Assembly (NCBI GenBank): GCA_900291925.1
Contig: UWYS01000002.1
Coordinates: 1-64,000, forward strand
Direction of reading: 5' to 3'
Length of the DNA stretch: 64,000 nucleotides
Origin: Thecaphora thlaspeos
Lineage: Eukaryota; Basidiomycota; Ustilaginomycetes; Urocystidales; Glomosporiaceae
The notes under the pieces are model-generated. The model had not been told where the DNA came from. It searched no databases and saw nothing but the letters and a program-made list of their open reading frames with translations. Shown piece after piece: positions 35,908 to 46,473 of this stretch (positions are counted from its first letter, which is position 1; every line of letters begins with the position of its first letter). The position numbers were made by a program, and so were the translations under genes.

Positions 35908-37499
35908 CCACTAGCTGCGCAGGGTAGAGGCGCAACCGAGAGAGAAAGCGAGAGGGGTTCGGAGAGACGCAGACGACGGTGGCGGGTGGGTCTGACGAGT
36001 GCGGCGCTCGATTGGAGAAGTTTGACGCCTCGTGCGTCGGAAGGGCAATGGAGACGTAGCTGTGGCCAAGCTGAGGGTGGTAAAAGAGTAATGGAAGTGG
36101 AAGGTAAAAGGTAGGGAAGGGTATACTGGAGATGTAGCAGCGAAGATCACGGCTGCAGCGAAGATCAAGATTTGAGAGGCGAGACTATGACGGCGACGAC
36201 GTGGCGATGGGTTGTCGCCGATGGCGGCTGAGGGTTGCTGGTGATGGCCAAGTGAGCGAGCGTGAAGGGTACGGACCGAGGTGCGGTGGCGATGATGGTG
36301 ATGGGGATGATCGCGGATCGCATCCGAAGGCGAGGGGTGAGCGAAGGGAGCGAGGGCACGGCCAAGTCGAGCAGGCAGGCGGACAGCGGCTGGGCGCCGC
36401 CCCACCATGTCAGGGCGTAGTTTCTCCCACTCGGCCAGCCAGCCCAGCCCAGCCCAGCCTCAGCCTCAACCTCAGCCTCAGCGCAGCTCAGTGAGCGAAC
36501 AAGGGGCGCGTTTCTCGTGTGAAATCCAGACCAACAAAAACGCAAGACAGGGCCAGGGCCTGTGGCCGGCCAGCGGAGCAACAGGCACGGAAATGGGCCG
36601 AGGCTAGCCTCCAGACCCCTCCCTCTCTTTCACCACCATCATATAGTTATCAACTCAGCCTGGTTTCGACGAATCCGACCCTATCTCTTCAAGGTGTCGC
36701 CATCGTCTTCGATGCGGGGTCGAGCTTTGCTGAGCCGCTGCTCGCACGCACAGTGCCCGGGTTCCGATCTTGATAACTACGAGGCAACAGCATACATTAT
36801 CAAATCCCTGTGCCGTTCGTCGTCGTCATCGCCGTCGTCGTCGCCGGAATGAAGCGAGGAAGTGATCACGGTCCGCCCGAGCTGCGTCGTCCCAGCATGC
36901 AGGGGATGGGTGTTCACTTAAATTTCAACCACCGAGTACTCGCGCCGAATAGAAAATGAGGTCTCCCGTGAAAGGTGATTGCTTGCTGCCCTTTCAGCTT
37001 CAAAGCGCGTTTGTAATCGTTTCGCAAGGTGGTGCCGTTCGGTCCATTTGTCGATACAATAAGTCATGCGTCAGAGCATTCACGCGGCATCCCTCGCCCT
37101 CGCCCCCATCCTCGTCATGGCTACAATAGATCGTTTGCTCTGCCTCTTCCACCGTTGCCGCATCCATCCATCCATCCATCCACAGGTGTGGTGATCCATC
37201 AGACCCGTCCTTTTGACATCGCCGCCATCTATTGTCGGCAATCTCTCGATATGTACAGCTAAGCAAAGTAAGCCGACTTGAACTTTTTCCCATGCATCTC
37301 ACGGAGAAAAAAAAACCCAAGTGTCCACGGCGATGAGCTAGTTCGCAGGATGCATCAAACCACATGGCAAGGAGCCTTACGCTCTCCTCGATTCCGTTCC
37401 AACGTGAGCTGCCACAATTTTTCACGAGAGCGTGCAAGCACGCGCGTACTGTATGTGTGCCAATGCCAATGCGTACACCTCACAACAACTCTCCCTAGT
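35908..37499. other. Intergenic region upstream of OPI1
   Basis: No gene recognised. It contains the OPI1 promoter, a degenerate AGCCC/AGCCTC tandem near 36441-36480, a CATC tetranucleotide run at about 37161-37181 and a TACTGTA at 37447-37453. Base composition shifts gradually towards AT from about 36.9 kb. Confidence 0.5.
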
Positions 37500-38452
37500 G
37501 TCTGGTAAGTAGTAACACTCTAAGGACCACCATCGAAGACGTTTGTAACAATCACTCTTTTGCTGGCTTGACCAGGCATTGTCTCCAGCTCGAGTTGGCT
37601 ACGTTGGGGCAATGCACAAGTCAAAAGAGTTCGACCTCCACTGTCTTGTCTTTGCTTGAGAGGGGAAGGCCCAATTGACCAGTGACTTTTGAAGCACAGC
37701 CTCAAGACATTTAGCCGACCGTGCGGTATTTTGGAGGGTGTCTTTCGATTTGCGAATTGGCCAGACTCGAACAATACGGGGAGTGACTACAAAAAATAAG
37801 AGAAAGTGACGTTACGGTAAGTGCAAAATTTCAAGCGCAACTACAAGGAATCAAAAAGGTGGCATTGCAGTAAAGTCCAAAATGAAGCATGACTACTAAA
37901 AACAAGAACGAGAGAAGGTAAGATATTGAAAAATCAGTTAAGACTACAACAAGCAATTCCCTTCCAAACTTGGTTTGTCGGCTACAATAATCTTACGGTA
38001 CGTCATTTTAAACCTCACAATTCCTTTCCACACTTGCTCCCAAATCAAAATGAAGTAGTCAATCAATTAGGGTAACTACTCTTACAAACTTTGCCATCCG
38101 CGTTTCTACCTCATCATCACAAATTGTCCATTGTTGGTAACTTCTTGACCTTCAGACAAGGAAGACGGTGAATTAGGGGAACATGGCTTTGCGTTTGCAG
38201 CTACACTTGCTTGGCATTTCCATCTCCAAAAAACTGTGTGGGGGGAAGACAAAAAGACAAATGACCAGTGAAATATATCCCCAACAAAAAAAACAAAAAA
38301 CAAAAGAGAAAACAACCTTCTTGTTTGGAGACATGGATGTGGACGTGGATGCCGTCATTTCTGAGTGAGTCTTGAGTTGTACCCCTTACATGATTGCCCC
38401 ACTTTCCCTTCCCCGCACTGGGTGAGATGGGCAAAGGTTGATAAGTTACCAC
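37500..38452. other. AT-rich island beside the TIR element
   Basis: Clearly richer in A and T than the rest of the window, with A-runs (for example 38285-38320) and no codon bias of the local type. No conserved protein is visible on either strand. It may be relic transposon sequence or a low-GC insertion. Confidence 0.55.
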
Positions 38453-38562
38453 TAACGCGTTTCCCTGGGAATCTGGCCTCCCTAGGAATCTGGCCAAAAA
38501 ATCTACTCGTCAGCCTTCCTCACTACCACCATCCTTGCCGTCGCTGCTACACCACCTGCACT
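38453..38562 (+). repeat. Left terminal inverted repeat
   Basis: Begins TAACGCGTTTCCC. Pairs with 39107-39216 on the opposite strand. Mismatches fall at 38532, 38539, 38543 and 38555, all on the inner side. Confidence 0.9.
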
Positions 38563-39106
38563 AATTTTTTCTCTCTGGAACAGCACAGCAGCACCTCTGT
38601 ACTGCCAGCACCCTGCCAAAGACTGCTGCCCACGGGGCACAGCAGGCCCTCTCACCAGCTGCCAAGGCCACTCTTGCCACCCACATTGAGGAGCCGCATT
38701 TGCTGCAAGCTGCAGAAGGGGTTTGACGAGTTGTTCCATGGTTGCAAGCTGGTCCAAGGGAAGGAGCGACACAGCAAGTCACCGCTTAAGACAACCTTCG
38801 AGGCAGGCGACCGTTGCTACATCAGCAAGGCAGCATCAAGCAAGGCAAAGGGCAAAGGCAAAGCGGCTGACGTTGCGCAACCACCCCCTCTAGCACCTGC
38901 TGAGCCTGCAGAGCCATTGCCAGCACCACCCCAACTTGCTGTTGATCCTGCTTCTGCTGGACCAAGCTCTCTTGCCTTGTATGACCCCTGGCTCCTCTTC
39001 CCCAACCCATTTGGCAGCAGTTCTGGACCAGGCGAGCAAAGCTGAGCATGTACTATTTGGAGCAAGTGTTGAACTGATTGCAGTGCTTGTCTGGTGTGCT
39101 TGACAG

Positions 39107-39216
39107 AGTGCAGATGGTGTAGCAGTGACAGCAAGGGTGGTGGTAGTGAGGAAGGCTGACGAGTAGATTTTTTGGCCAGATTCCTAGGGAGGCCAGATTC
39201 CCAGGGAAACGCGTTA
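39107..39216 (-). repeat. Right terminal inverted repeat
   Basis: Reverse complement of the left repeat, ending GGGAAACGCGTTA. A TACTGTA heptamer lies four bases outside it (39220-39226). Confidence 0.9.
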
Positions 39217-39559
39217 CTATACTGTACTTACAGCGGCAAAGCATCCCGACCACCTCATCTTGGCGCTTACAAACACCGTACGAAGCTTCGTCTCGCAAGT
39301 CAGAGCGTGGTCGAGCTGTCAGAGTCTCTGAGCGAGACAAGAAACATTTATCCGGAAAAAGGGAAAGTTCAGTACCGGCTCTACTGTATGTGTACAAGAG
39401 GGTCGAGCAGTAGTAGTTCTACAAGTGGCATGGCGTGGCGTGGTGTGTGACGTCGTACCAAGGAGGCTAGCGGCCGGGATACGCAGAGCATGATCGAGAA
39501 AAAGGAGAGAAGGAAAGAGGAGCGATAGCGAAGTCGGCCGATGTCGCCACTGCTACCTG
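39217..39559. other. 3' flank of CSC1
   Basis: Short space between the TIR element and the CSC1 stop codon, with TACTGTA at 39220 and 39382. No gene. Confidence 0.5.
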
Positions 39560-42500
39560 CTACTGTCTAGGGTACCCTTGGCCCTGTCCGTATCCACCCT
39601 GCCCTTGACCGTGCCCGCTACCCTGCTGACCGTGCGCAGAGTAGTAGCTCTGCCCGCTAGCTTGTTGCTCGTGCTGCTGCTGCCCGATCTGCTGCCCCGG
39701 TTGCTGCTGAGGGTAAAACTCCCCTGTACCCTGTCTCTGCGGATACTGTGGCTGCTCGTACTGCTGCTGCTGCTGCTGCTGCGCGTAGTTACCATAGTAC
39801 TGCTGGGGCTGCTGGGGCTGCTGGGGAGGCGAAGGAGCGTACTGGCCGCCCTGCATCGGGTAGGCCTGGAACGAACCGGGCGACGTCTGCGCCTGGCGAG
39901 CGCGCGCCAGCATTTGCGCTGACGACGACGAGTACTTAGAGTCGGACCGCGTCGGCGGCTCGGGTCGTCCGCCGTACTGCGGCTGCTGACCTGCAGCAGC
40001 GGCAGCGACGCCGCCCTGTCCGCCGTACAGCAGGTTGCCGTACGAACCCAGGCTCGACTGACTCGCATTGCCCTGCTGGCGTGTGAACGGAGGCAGGTAG
40101 GCGCCGGGCGTGTCTGGACTGGCATAGGGGTCGGCATAAGTCACCTGCTGTCCCTGACCCATCGTGTCCATGCTCGGCGTCCCCGGATAGTGGCTGCCGT
40201 TCGTCGGCGTGCGCGACATCCCATAGCCGGCGGCCACCTTGTAGTCAGGCTGGCCGCCGCCGCCGTGAGTCAGGGTCCCCTCGTACGAGTCGCTGTGCTT
40301 TTCCAGCAGGTTGTCGCGGCTGTCGCGTGCGGCGACGTTGTTCATCTCGATCTCCTCGCGCGACGCCGAGGCGGCAGCGGCCGTCGCTCCGCCGGTGATG
40401 TAGTTGGCGTACTGCGTCTTGAAGTAGTCGCCCGACGGCGCGACCGAGCCGGGCGTCCCGACGCCGCCCTTGGGTCCGATGCGCCCGCCCATCGTCGTCC
40501 CGGACATGATGGAGCGAACGTCCGAGTCGGTGTGCGGATCGTATTCGAGCTGATCCTCTTCGATCGCGGCAATCTTGAGGCCTCCCGCCACCAGGCCCGT
40601 CTCGACGCGCCGCCCGTCGACGTTGGCGACGCCCGTGTCGATCTTGCCGCGGTAGACCTGCGGAAGGAGGTGCTTGACCTTGGCGTGGACCATCGGCGTA
40701 AAGAGCTTCGACGAGAGCGTCGGGTGCCCGAAGCGCCTCTGGAGGCGGTTGTGGCGCGCGTCGCCGGCGTGGGTCGTCGAGGTGGCCATCTCGGCCTCGG
40801 TGGGGATGTACCAGTCGAACTTGGGGTCAAACGTGCGGCGGCAGTAGATCTTGAACGCGATCAGTCCGATCAACGGTGGGGCCGCCGCGACCGCCTGGAC
40901 GTACTGACGGTCGTCGAGGACGAGGCAGAGCACCAGGATGACCTGCATGAAGCCGATGCAGACGAGCAGCCGGTTGATGGTGAGGCGCCACAGCATCCCG
41001 CCCGTCTCGTGCTTGGTGATGAAGACGTACATCAGCTGGTACTTGTAGATGAACGAGTTGAGCCAGAAGATGGCGGCCGCATAGACGACGATGAGCGGGG
41101 CCAAGGGGGCGTAGAGCATCGCGACCGCCGTCATGAAGAGGAAGTTGGCGTAGTAAATCCAGTAGTCAAAGACAGGCGGCTTGGTGTACTCGCGGACGTC
41201 GCGCGGCGTCCGTCCGAAGAGACCCTTCTGAACCCAGACGAGCAGCAGCTTGATGACCTGGGCCAGGTCAAACACGGCCAGGTAGCCACGCAGAGGGAGC
41301 CACGTCAGCCAGTAGGTCGACTGGTTGACGTACTGTGTCTTGATCGAGTCAGCCATCTGCGAGCCGAGCGAGCTAATGATGTCGCCGGCCGACTCTTTCT
41401 CCTTGATGGAGACGATCAGCCCACTGACGATCGAGAGGATTACGCCGATCAGCGAGAAGAAGAGGAACTGCGAGATGACGAGGAAGCCAAAGAGTTGTCC
41501 AATGAGGATCCGGTCTAGCTTGAAGCGTGTCTGAACACCGCGGTACTTTGCGATCCGGCGGAGGAAGAGGGGCAGCAGGAAGCCCATCAGGCCCATGATG
41601 ACGGGCGCGCCGAGGCCCGATACTGCGTCGAAGCTCCAGCCGCTGGCGCTCCGCCACTTGTTGAGCCAGCGGAGCCACGAGATCCGGCTGAGGGCGTTCA
41701 TGTTGGAGATTAGCGAGACGACGATGAGCGGTATCGTGTTGAGGAAGAAGAGGCCGAGCAGCAGCAGGAAGCCAAAGAAGCTCGACTTGGCGCGCGACGC
41801 CGACGTCAGCGTGAGGTTGCGCCAGATGATGCCAGACGGCGGCGGAGCGAGCGCGACGCGGATTCCTCCGGGCTTCTTGTTCTGCAGCGACTTGGCCGCC
41901 ATTTGGGCGTAGGGGACGGCGGCGAGCGAGGCGAAGCCGTACATCTCGGGCTTCTTTTCCTGTATCGTCTCGCGCTGGTGCTGGACGGCCGCGTCCACGC
42001 GGTTGATCTGGTCGGTGTAGTGGTCGATCGCATCGACCTTTTGCCCGCCGCAGCCCATGAAGCCGCCGATCCTCACCGTAGGGCGCTTGGCGGGGAGCGC
42101 GTTGGGGTTCTTGAGGTAGCGCGCCAGGACGTGTTCGAGCTCGCGCACCAGGTCGTTGTGCTTCTCGATGAGCTCCGGAAGCCGACCAACGCGCCGGCCG
42201 ATGTGAACCTCGGTCGTCGGGTAGGGCATCTTGATCTGCGCCAGCACCGTCGAGAGGGCGGCGTCGCTCTGGAGCTTCTTGGGGACGTCGGTGATCATCA
42301 GGGTGCGCGCGAAGAAGGCCGTCTGGTACTCTTCCGAGCGGAAGTATGTCCAGCGGAGGCGGACCATCTCGCGGTAGTGGTACCAGACAAAACCGAGCGC
42401 GATTCCCGTCGCGACGTAGCTCATCGCGACATGTCCCCAGAGATAGGAGCCGTGGACGTTGGACATGTTGATCCAGTTGAAGCGGACGGTGTTGTTGGTC

Positions 42501-42928
42501 GGGTGGTTGATGTTGTAGAGGACGTCGAGCGGCATCAGCACCACGCTGAGCACGAGGCCGAGTGTCGTCAGCATCCAGCGCATCATCCGGATGAAGCGGA
42601 GGAACGTCACGCCGTCTAGGCCGATGAGCGGGAGCAGGTCGTGCTCCTTGTACCGGACAATGGGGCTGAACCACGAGAAGAAGCCGTCGTCGACCTTTGG
42701 GGGCGCCTTGCCCTCGTCGGCGTACTTGAAGCGCGGCGCGTAGACAATCTTGTTGTTGGGCCGCAGGATCTGGAACATGACGAGAGTGAAGAGGCCAAGG
42801 GCCGCGAACGTGCCAGCCGTGATGCCGACCTTTGCCGGGTCGGTGTTACCGTAGCTGTTGAGCTCGTTGATGAGCAGCTGCGGGATAGGGCTGTCCGCCT
42901 TGGGCGAAGACAAAGAAGACGACGCCAT
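39560..42928 (-). CDS. CSC1: Csc1/OSCA/TMEM63-type membrane channel
   Basis: Single exon of 1122 codons. This family forms calcium-permeable, stress- or stretch-gated cation channels. The N-terminal membrane helix (VGITAGTFAALGLFTLVMFQIL) is followed by FFSWFSPIVRYKEHDLL and two more helices, then the cytosolic domain (FFARTLMITDVPKKLQSDAAL), and then the RSN1-type seven-helix core from about residue 370 (SGIIWRNLTLTSASRAKSSFFGFLL) through PPVFDYWIYYANFLFMTAVAMLYAPLAPLIVVYAAAIFWLNSFIYKYQLMYVF. The core ends near residue 700. About 400 residues of cytosolic tail follow, rich in Gly, Gln, Pro and Tyr, with polyQ from CAG repeats. Intronless in spite of its length. The plasma membrane is the expected place for this subfamily; an organelle is possible. 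Confidence 0.92.
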   Translation of the reverse strand: MASSSLSSPKADSPIPQLLINELNSYGNTDPAKVGITAGTFAALGLFTLVMFQILRPNNKIVYAPRFKYADEGKAPPKVDDGFFSWFSPIVRYKEHDLLPLIGLDGVTFLRFIRMMRWMLTTLGLVLSVVLMPLDVLYNINHPTNNTVRFNWINMSNVHGSYLWGHVAMSYVATGIALGFVWYHYREMVRLRWTYFRSEEYQTAFFARTLMITDVPKKLQSDAALSTVLAQIKMPYPTTEVHIGRRVGRLPELIEKHNDLVRELEHVLARYLKNPNALPAKRPTVRIGGFMGCGGQKVDAIDHYTDQINRVDAAVQHQRETIQEKKPEMYGFASLAAVPYAQMAAKSLQNKKPGGIRVALAPPPSGIIWRNLTLTSASRAKSSFFGFLLLLGLFFLNTIPLIVVSLISNMNALSRISWLRWLNKWRSASGWSFDAVSGLGAPVIMGLMGFLLPLFLRRIAKYRGVQTRFKLDRILIGQLFGFLVISQFLFFSLIGVILSIVSGLIVSIKEKESAGDIISSLGSQMADSIKTQYVNQSTYWLTWLPLRGYLAVFDLAQVIKLLLVWVQKGLFGRTPRDVREYTKPPVFDYWIYYANFLFMTAVAMLYAPLAPLIVVYAAAIFWLNSFIYKYQLMYVFITKHETGGMLWRLTINRLLVCIGFMQVILVLCLVLDDRQYVQAVAAAPPLIGLIAFKIYCRRTFDPKFDWYIPTEAEMATSTTHAGDARHNRLQRRFGHPTLSSKLFTPMVHAKVKHLLPQVYRGKIDTGVANVDGRRVETGLVAGGLKIAAIEEDQLEYDPHTDSDVRSIMSGTTMGGRIGPKGGVGTPGSVAPSGDYFKTQYANYITGGATAAAASASREEIEMNNVAARDSRDNLLEKHSDSYEGTLTHGGGGQPDYKVAAGYGMSRTPTNGSHYPGTPSMDTMGQGQQVTYADPYASPDTPGAYLPPFTRQQGNASQSSLGSYGNLLYGGQGGVAAAAAGQQPQYGGRPEPPTRSDSKYSSSSAQMLARARQAQTSPGSFQAYPMQGGQYAPSPPQQPQQPQQYYGNYAQQQQQQQYEQPQYPQRQGTGEFYPQQQPGQQIGQQQHEQQASGQSYYSAHGQQGSGHGQGQGGYGQGQGYPRQ

Positions 42929-44695
42929 CTTGAGAAGAGGGGAGCGTAACGCAAGCGGGCCAGGCTCCGCAGCGGTTCGTAGAAGGGGTAGAGAGAGGGG
43001 AAAAGGAAGATGGTTCTGCCGTTGAGGGGGTGAGAAGGAGTGATGGCCGGGGGCAGTTGCTACGCGGGTCGAGGGAAAGCGGTACCCGCTGCCGACTGTC
43101 CGGTGTCAGGGCTGAGGGAGGGCGAGAGCGCTGAGCAGGAGCGGCGTCGGTGGAGCTAGACCGTCTATCGCGAGACGGGCAGAAGCCTATCTGTCGCTCT
43201 AGTGGTGGTGGCGCAGGTCAGTTGATGGTCGACGAAGAGCACCAAAGGCGAGAAACGTCTTGAGAGAAAGCGGTGGCGGTGACGGTACCTTGTTTGGCTC
43301 GATCTCCTATCGAAAGGGACGGGGTGAGGACGACAGGCCTGCTTTATCGTCTGGCAGGTGTCACGAGCAAGGCAGAGAAGAGAGGAAGCGGGAGGGCGGG
43401 TGCGTGCTCTGTCGAAGGTGGGTGCGTCGGGCGATGCTGCAGCGGGAAGACGGGTGTGTGTCGTTACAGTCTGAGCTTGACGCAGTGGCAGGGTATTCTA
43501 CGTAGGAAGCTCCGGACAATCTTTGACGAAGCAGTGCGCTTGCTGCGGACGGAGCGGGTGCTGGCCTCGCTGTGCGATGTGGAGAGAGGAGAAAGGGGCG
43601 GCGTCGGAGGTGGGTGGGTGGTCGTCAAGGTGGCGTTGAACGGCGATAGCAGGGGATGGACGGAGAGCCAGCCGGTGTCGGTAACTAGGTGGAAGGGTCG
43701 TGTGGTGGTGGTGGGGAGATGGAAGGTGGTGGCGTACTGTATCAGCTCGTGTTGCGACGGTCGCGACGTCGAGACGGGAAGGCGAGAGAAAGAGAGAGAA
43801 AAGAGGATCAAAGAGACCAGCAGGCCGGGCTACGCCACGCCACGCCAGACCGAGCTACTGTACGCTGCGCCTTTCGACGCCTGTTTTTATTATTTCCACC
43901 CCTTTATGGGTTGAGGGCCTCCTGCCCGCCTGCACGCCTTCTTCCCGGCCCCGCCCCTGTCGCTGTGGCCGTGCAGCCGCCTTCGACGCACGACGCCGAC
44001 GCTGCATCACGGCACAGCACGGCGAGCGGCAATTAAAAATGAGCATAAGCTGTTGCTTTGTCTGTAAGAGTTCCTCGTCTCGACGGTTGATATGTAATAC
44101 GGGGGACGGCCCTCGAAATTCGGTTTCCAAGCCTGCCTGCCTGCCTGCCGCTTAAAATCGCCTCGGCAGCTGGCCACGGAATAGAAAAGACCAAATTAAA
44201 AATCGAGGAAACGGAGGTCTGCAAGACGACCTCGTCTCCTTCTCGCGACGGTGTGCGTCCGGTGTTTTAACGACAAGACGCCGCATCGACCCTCATCCTG
44301 CCTGAGGGGCAGCAACGATAAACGCTCACGTACACTACTATCCTCTCGAGTTCGCTGTCGGCTTTCACCTTCTCACAGCGCCGTCGGACCCAAGAAACCT
44401 CTTGAGGTCACTTCGACGCTTTCTAGGAGGTTGTAGTACCGTGCGTAAGTACAGTCCCAAGGCGCCACAGAGGTTACATTAGTGTACCGAGCTCCACCTC
44501 ACTGTATCAGACGCAGCTTCATCGAACCTCGAGTCGCTCGGCAGTCATGTAGCGGTGATTGGAGACGGAAAGTGGTAGAGTAGTGTTACAACAGAGCCGA
44601 TGGAGCAATATGCAGGGCGTAGAGGTATGTAGCGGGACGGTGTTCCACCAGTCCGACGTTACCCCGAGAAAAGAGGATAAAGAGATGGAGGCCAT
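42929..44695. other. Intergenic region CSC1 promoter / RIM2 3' flank
   Basis: No conserved coding sequence on either strand. It holds TACTGTA at 43735 and 43856 and a CCTG tetranucleotide run near 44132-44150. Confidence 0.5.
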
Positions 44696-46473
44696 CTAGG
44701 AGGTGTCGTGGGTGGTGCCGAGTCGTAGCGTCACCTCGTAGATCGAGAACATCACCACGGCATTCTGTCGTCGCTCAGGACAGAAGGAAAGGACGGGCAG
44801 TGCGTATCGTATCGTCAGTGTGTGTGGAGCCTTTTGCTCCTCGCACAGGATGGGGCGACAGAAGCACGGGAAGGAAACTCACCGGAACGACACGGAGCAG
44901 GTGCGCGCTCAAGCCTCCATACAGCGCCGCCGCTCCTTCCTCCTTGAGCACCACTTTGATCGTCTGCAGCAGACCCGTGTACTTGGGCGCCTGACCCGGC
45001 CTCACCTGCTGCCTCAGCCGCGTTCGCACCACCTCGTGCGGGTAGGTGATCAGGCTCGCCACAAACTTGGCCGTGCCCGCCGCCCCCACCATGCTCGAGA
45101 TCTTCGATCTCGACGAAGACGACGACGACGAATCGTCGCCTGGGGCAGCGCCAATCTTCTTGAGACGCTCGTACAAGACCCATTGGATCGTCCCTTCCGC
45201 TACGCCGAGATAGCTCGCGCTCATGCCGCGGTAAAGGCCCTTGATGCCCTCCTTACGCACGATGCCGACAAGCATCTGCAGCGAGTTGACGGCGGGCCGA
45301 GGTGGCGACGGCGCAGCTCTGAAAAAGGCGTCGGGCTTCTTAGACAGAGAGGAGGCGGAGCGGATACCGAGCGCGCGGTTTAACCAGACCTCTGTGGGCC
45401 TCAGCGCCCGCTGTGCCGATGCCGACGTCGAGAAAGGCGCGCGCGACGGCGAAGTCCCTGCCCCTGCTGTTGCTGCTGGTATGGGCGTGGAGCGAGGCGG
45501 AAGCGTCCCGCCGCTGCGCTTCGGCCCGATTGCTGCGGCCCTGCTGGCCTTGAGCGCCTCCTCGAGCTGGTGCGACTCGAGCTGGAGGCGTGTCTTGACA
45601 ACCCAGATCGGGTTGGTGGCCGTCGCTGTTGTGAGACCGGCAATGGCGGCGGCGCTGAGGTGGATCAGCGGTGTCTCTACGCCATGATTGAAGCGCTCCG
45701 CCAGCACCCGTTTGCCGTTTCCATAGGTGTAGAAGTTAATGGACCTGACAGCGTAGTTAGAAGGAAGGGTGCAAAGTGGGAGACGGCATCAGTATCTATG
45801 CTTTTTACAGCATTCAATGATACCGACGTGCTGCCACAATCGAGAGGCTTGCGTTCGGAGTCGCGGCCACTCACCTCGCGGGGATCACGCCAACCAGAGT
45901 GGGGCCTAACCCCTTGAAAAGAGCACGCGGCCCTTCCTTTGTCGCGATCTTGTTGAGCAGCTGACCTGTCTCGACAAAGTGGTATGCGAGCCGCCTTGTC
46001 TGGCCCAACACGCCGGTAGGGGCCGCGGCGACCTTGGCCGAGACCTTCTTCTGGAATAGGTCCGACTGCAGCCTCGTCTTGACCACGTCGAGCGGCGATG
46101 TAATAATGGCACCGCACATTCCTCCGGCGCTGTGAAGGGTGACACGAAGGCAGAAGGGCAAGACGAGCAGTGAGGGAGGCGGAGTCAGAGGGATTAGCTC
46201 TAGGAGGTGGGACAACATCGTCGATGCTTACCCTCCAGCCACGAAGTGGACCCAGCCCTTTGGCGGTACGACCTTGCGTGATGCGGGAAGGCGGTCCTGG
46301 GCGATGCGGAAGTCGACCTGGGCACCTGCATCGCCGTGCTCTGCGCGCTCTCGGATCTCCGGGAGGGATACGATCGATGGCTGTCCGATTTTTGTGGCGA
46401 CGGCGGATGGGAGCACTAGAGCAATTGTCTCTGAATCGCCCTCACCGGACGAAGCTGTGCCTAGATAAGGCAT
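44696..46473 (-). CDS. RIM2: Mitochondrial pyrimidine nucleotide carrier, Rim2 type
   Basis: SLC25 carrier of about 475 residues, four exons: 46473-46232, 46129-45875, 45744-44883 and 44764-44696, all joined in phase. Three carrier repeats are visible through their signatures SPLDVVKTRLQ, NPIWVVKTRLQ and YPHEVVRTRLR. WVHFVAGG-AGGMCGAI, GVIPARSINFYTYGNGK and ETPLIHLSAAAIAGLTTATATNPIW are characteristic of Rim2/SLC25A33/36, which exchange pyrimidine (deoxy)nucleotides across the inner membrane to supply mtDNA and RNA synthesis. The matrix loop of the second repeat is enlarged by about 90 Ser/Pro/Ala-rich residues. The short last exon codes NAVVMFSIYEVTLRL and is needed to complete the sixth helix; reading through the donor at 44882 would truncate it. 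Confidence 0.9.

Larger units (their letters stand above)
38453..39216. mobile_element. 764-bp element with 110-bp terminal inverted repeats
   Basis: The left end 38453-38562 and the right end 39216-39107 (reverse complement) match over 110 bases with four mismatches; the outer 79 bases are identical. The element reads TA-ACGCG ... CGCGT-TA at its ends, compatible with insertion at a TA dinucleotide, the target used by Tc1/mariner-like elements, but TA being a palindrome it cannot be separated from the repeat itself. The interior, about 540 bp, is too short for a full transposase, so a non-autonomous (MITE-like) element is the likely reading. Identity of the outer TIRs suggests it is not very old. 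Confidence 0.8.

Noticed and set aside
38064..38075. TTAGGG-like word as an interstitial telomere
   Set aside because: Only isolated single copies in AT-rich DNA; expected by chance.
40190..41518. 442-codon plus-strand frame opposite the CSC1 gene
   Set aside because: Antisense frames stay open in GC-rich coding DNA; the minus strand has a complete conserved membrane protein and this frame has none of its features.
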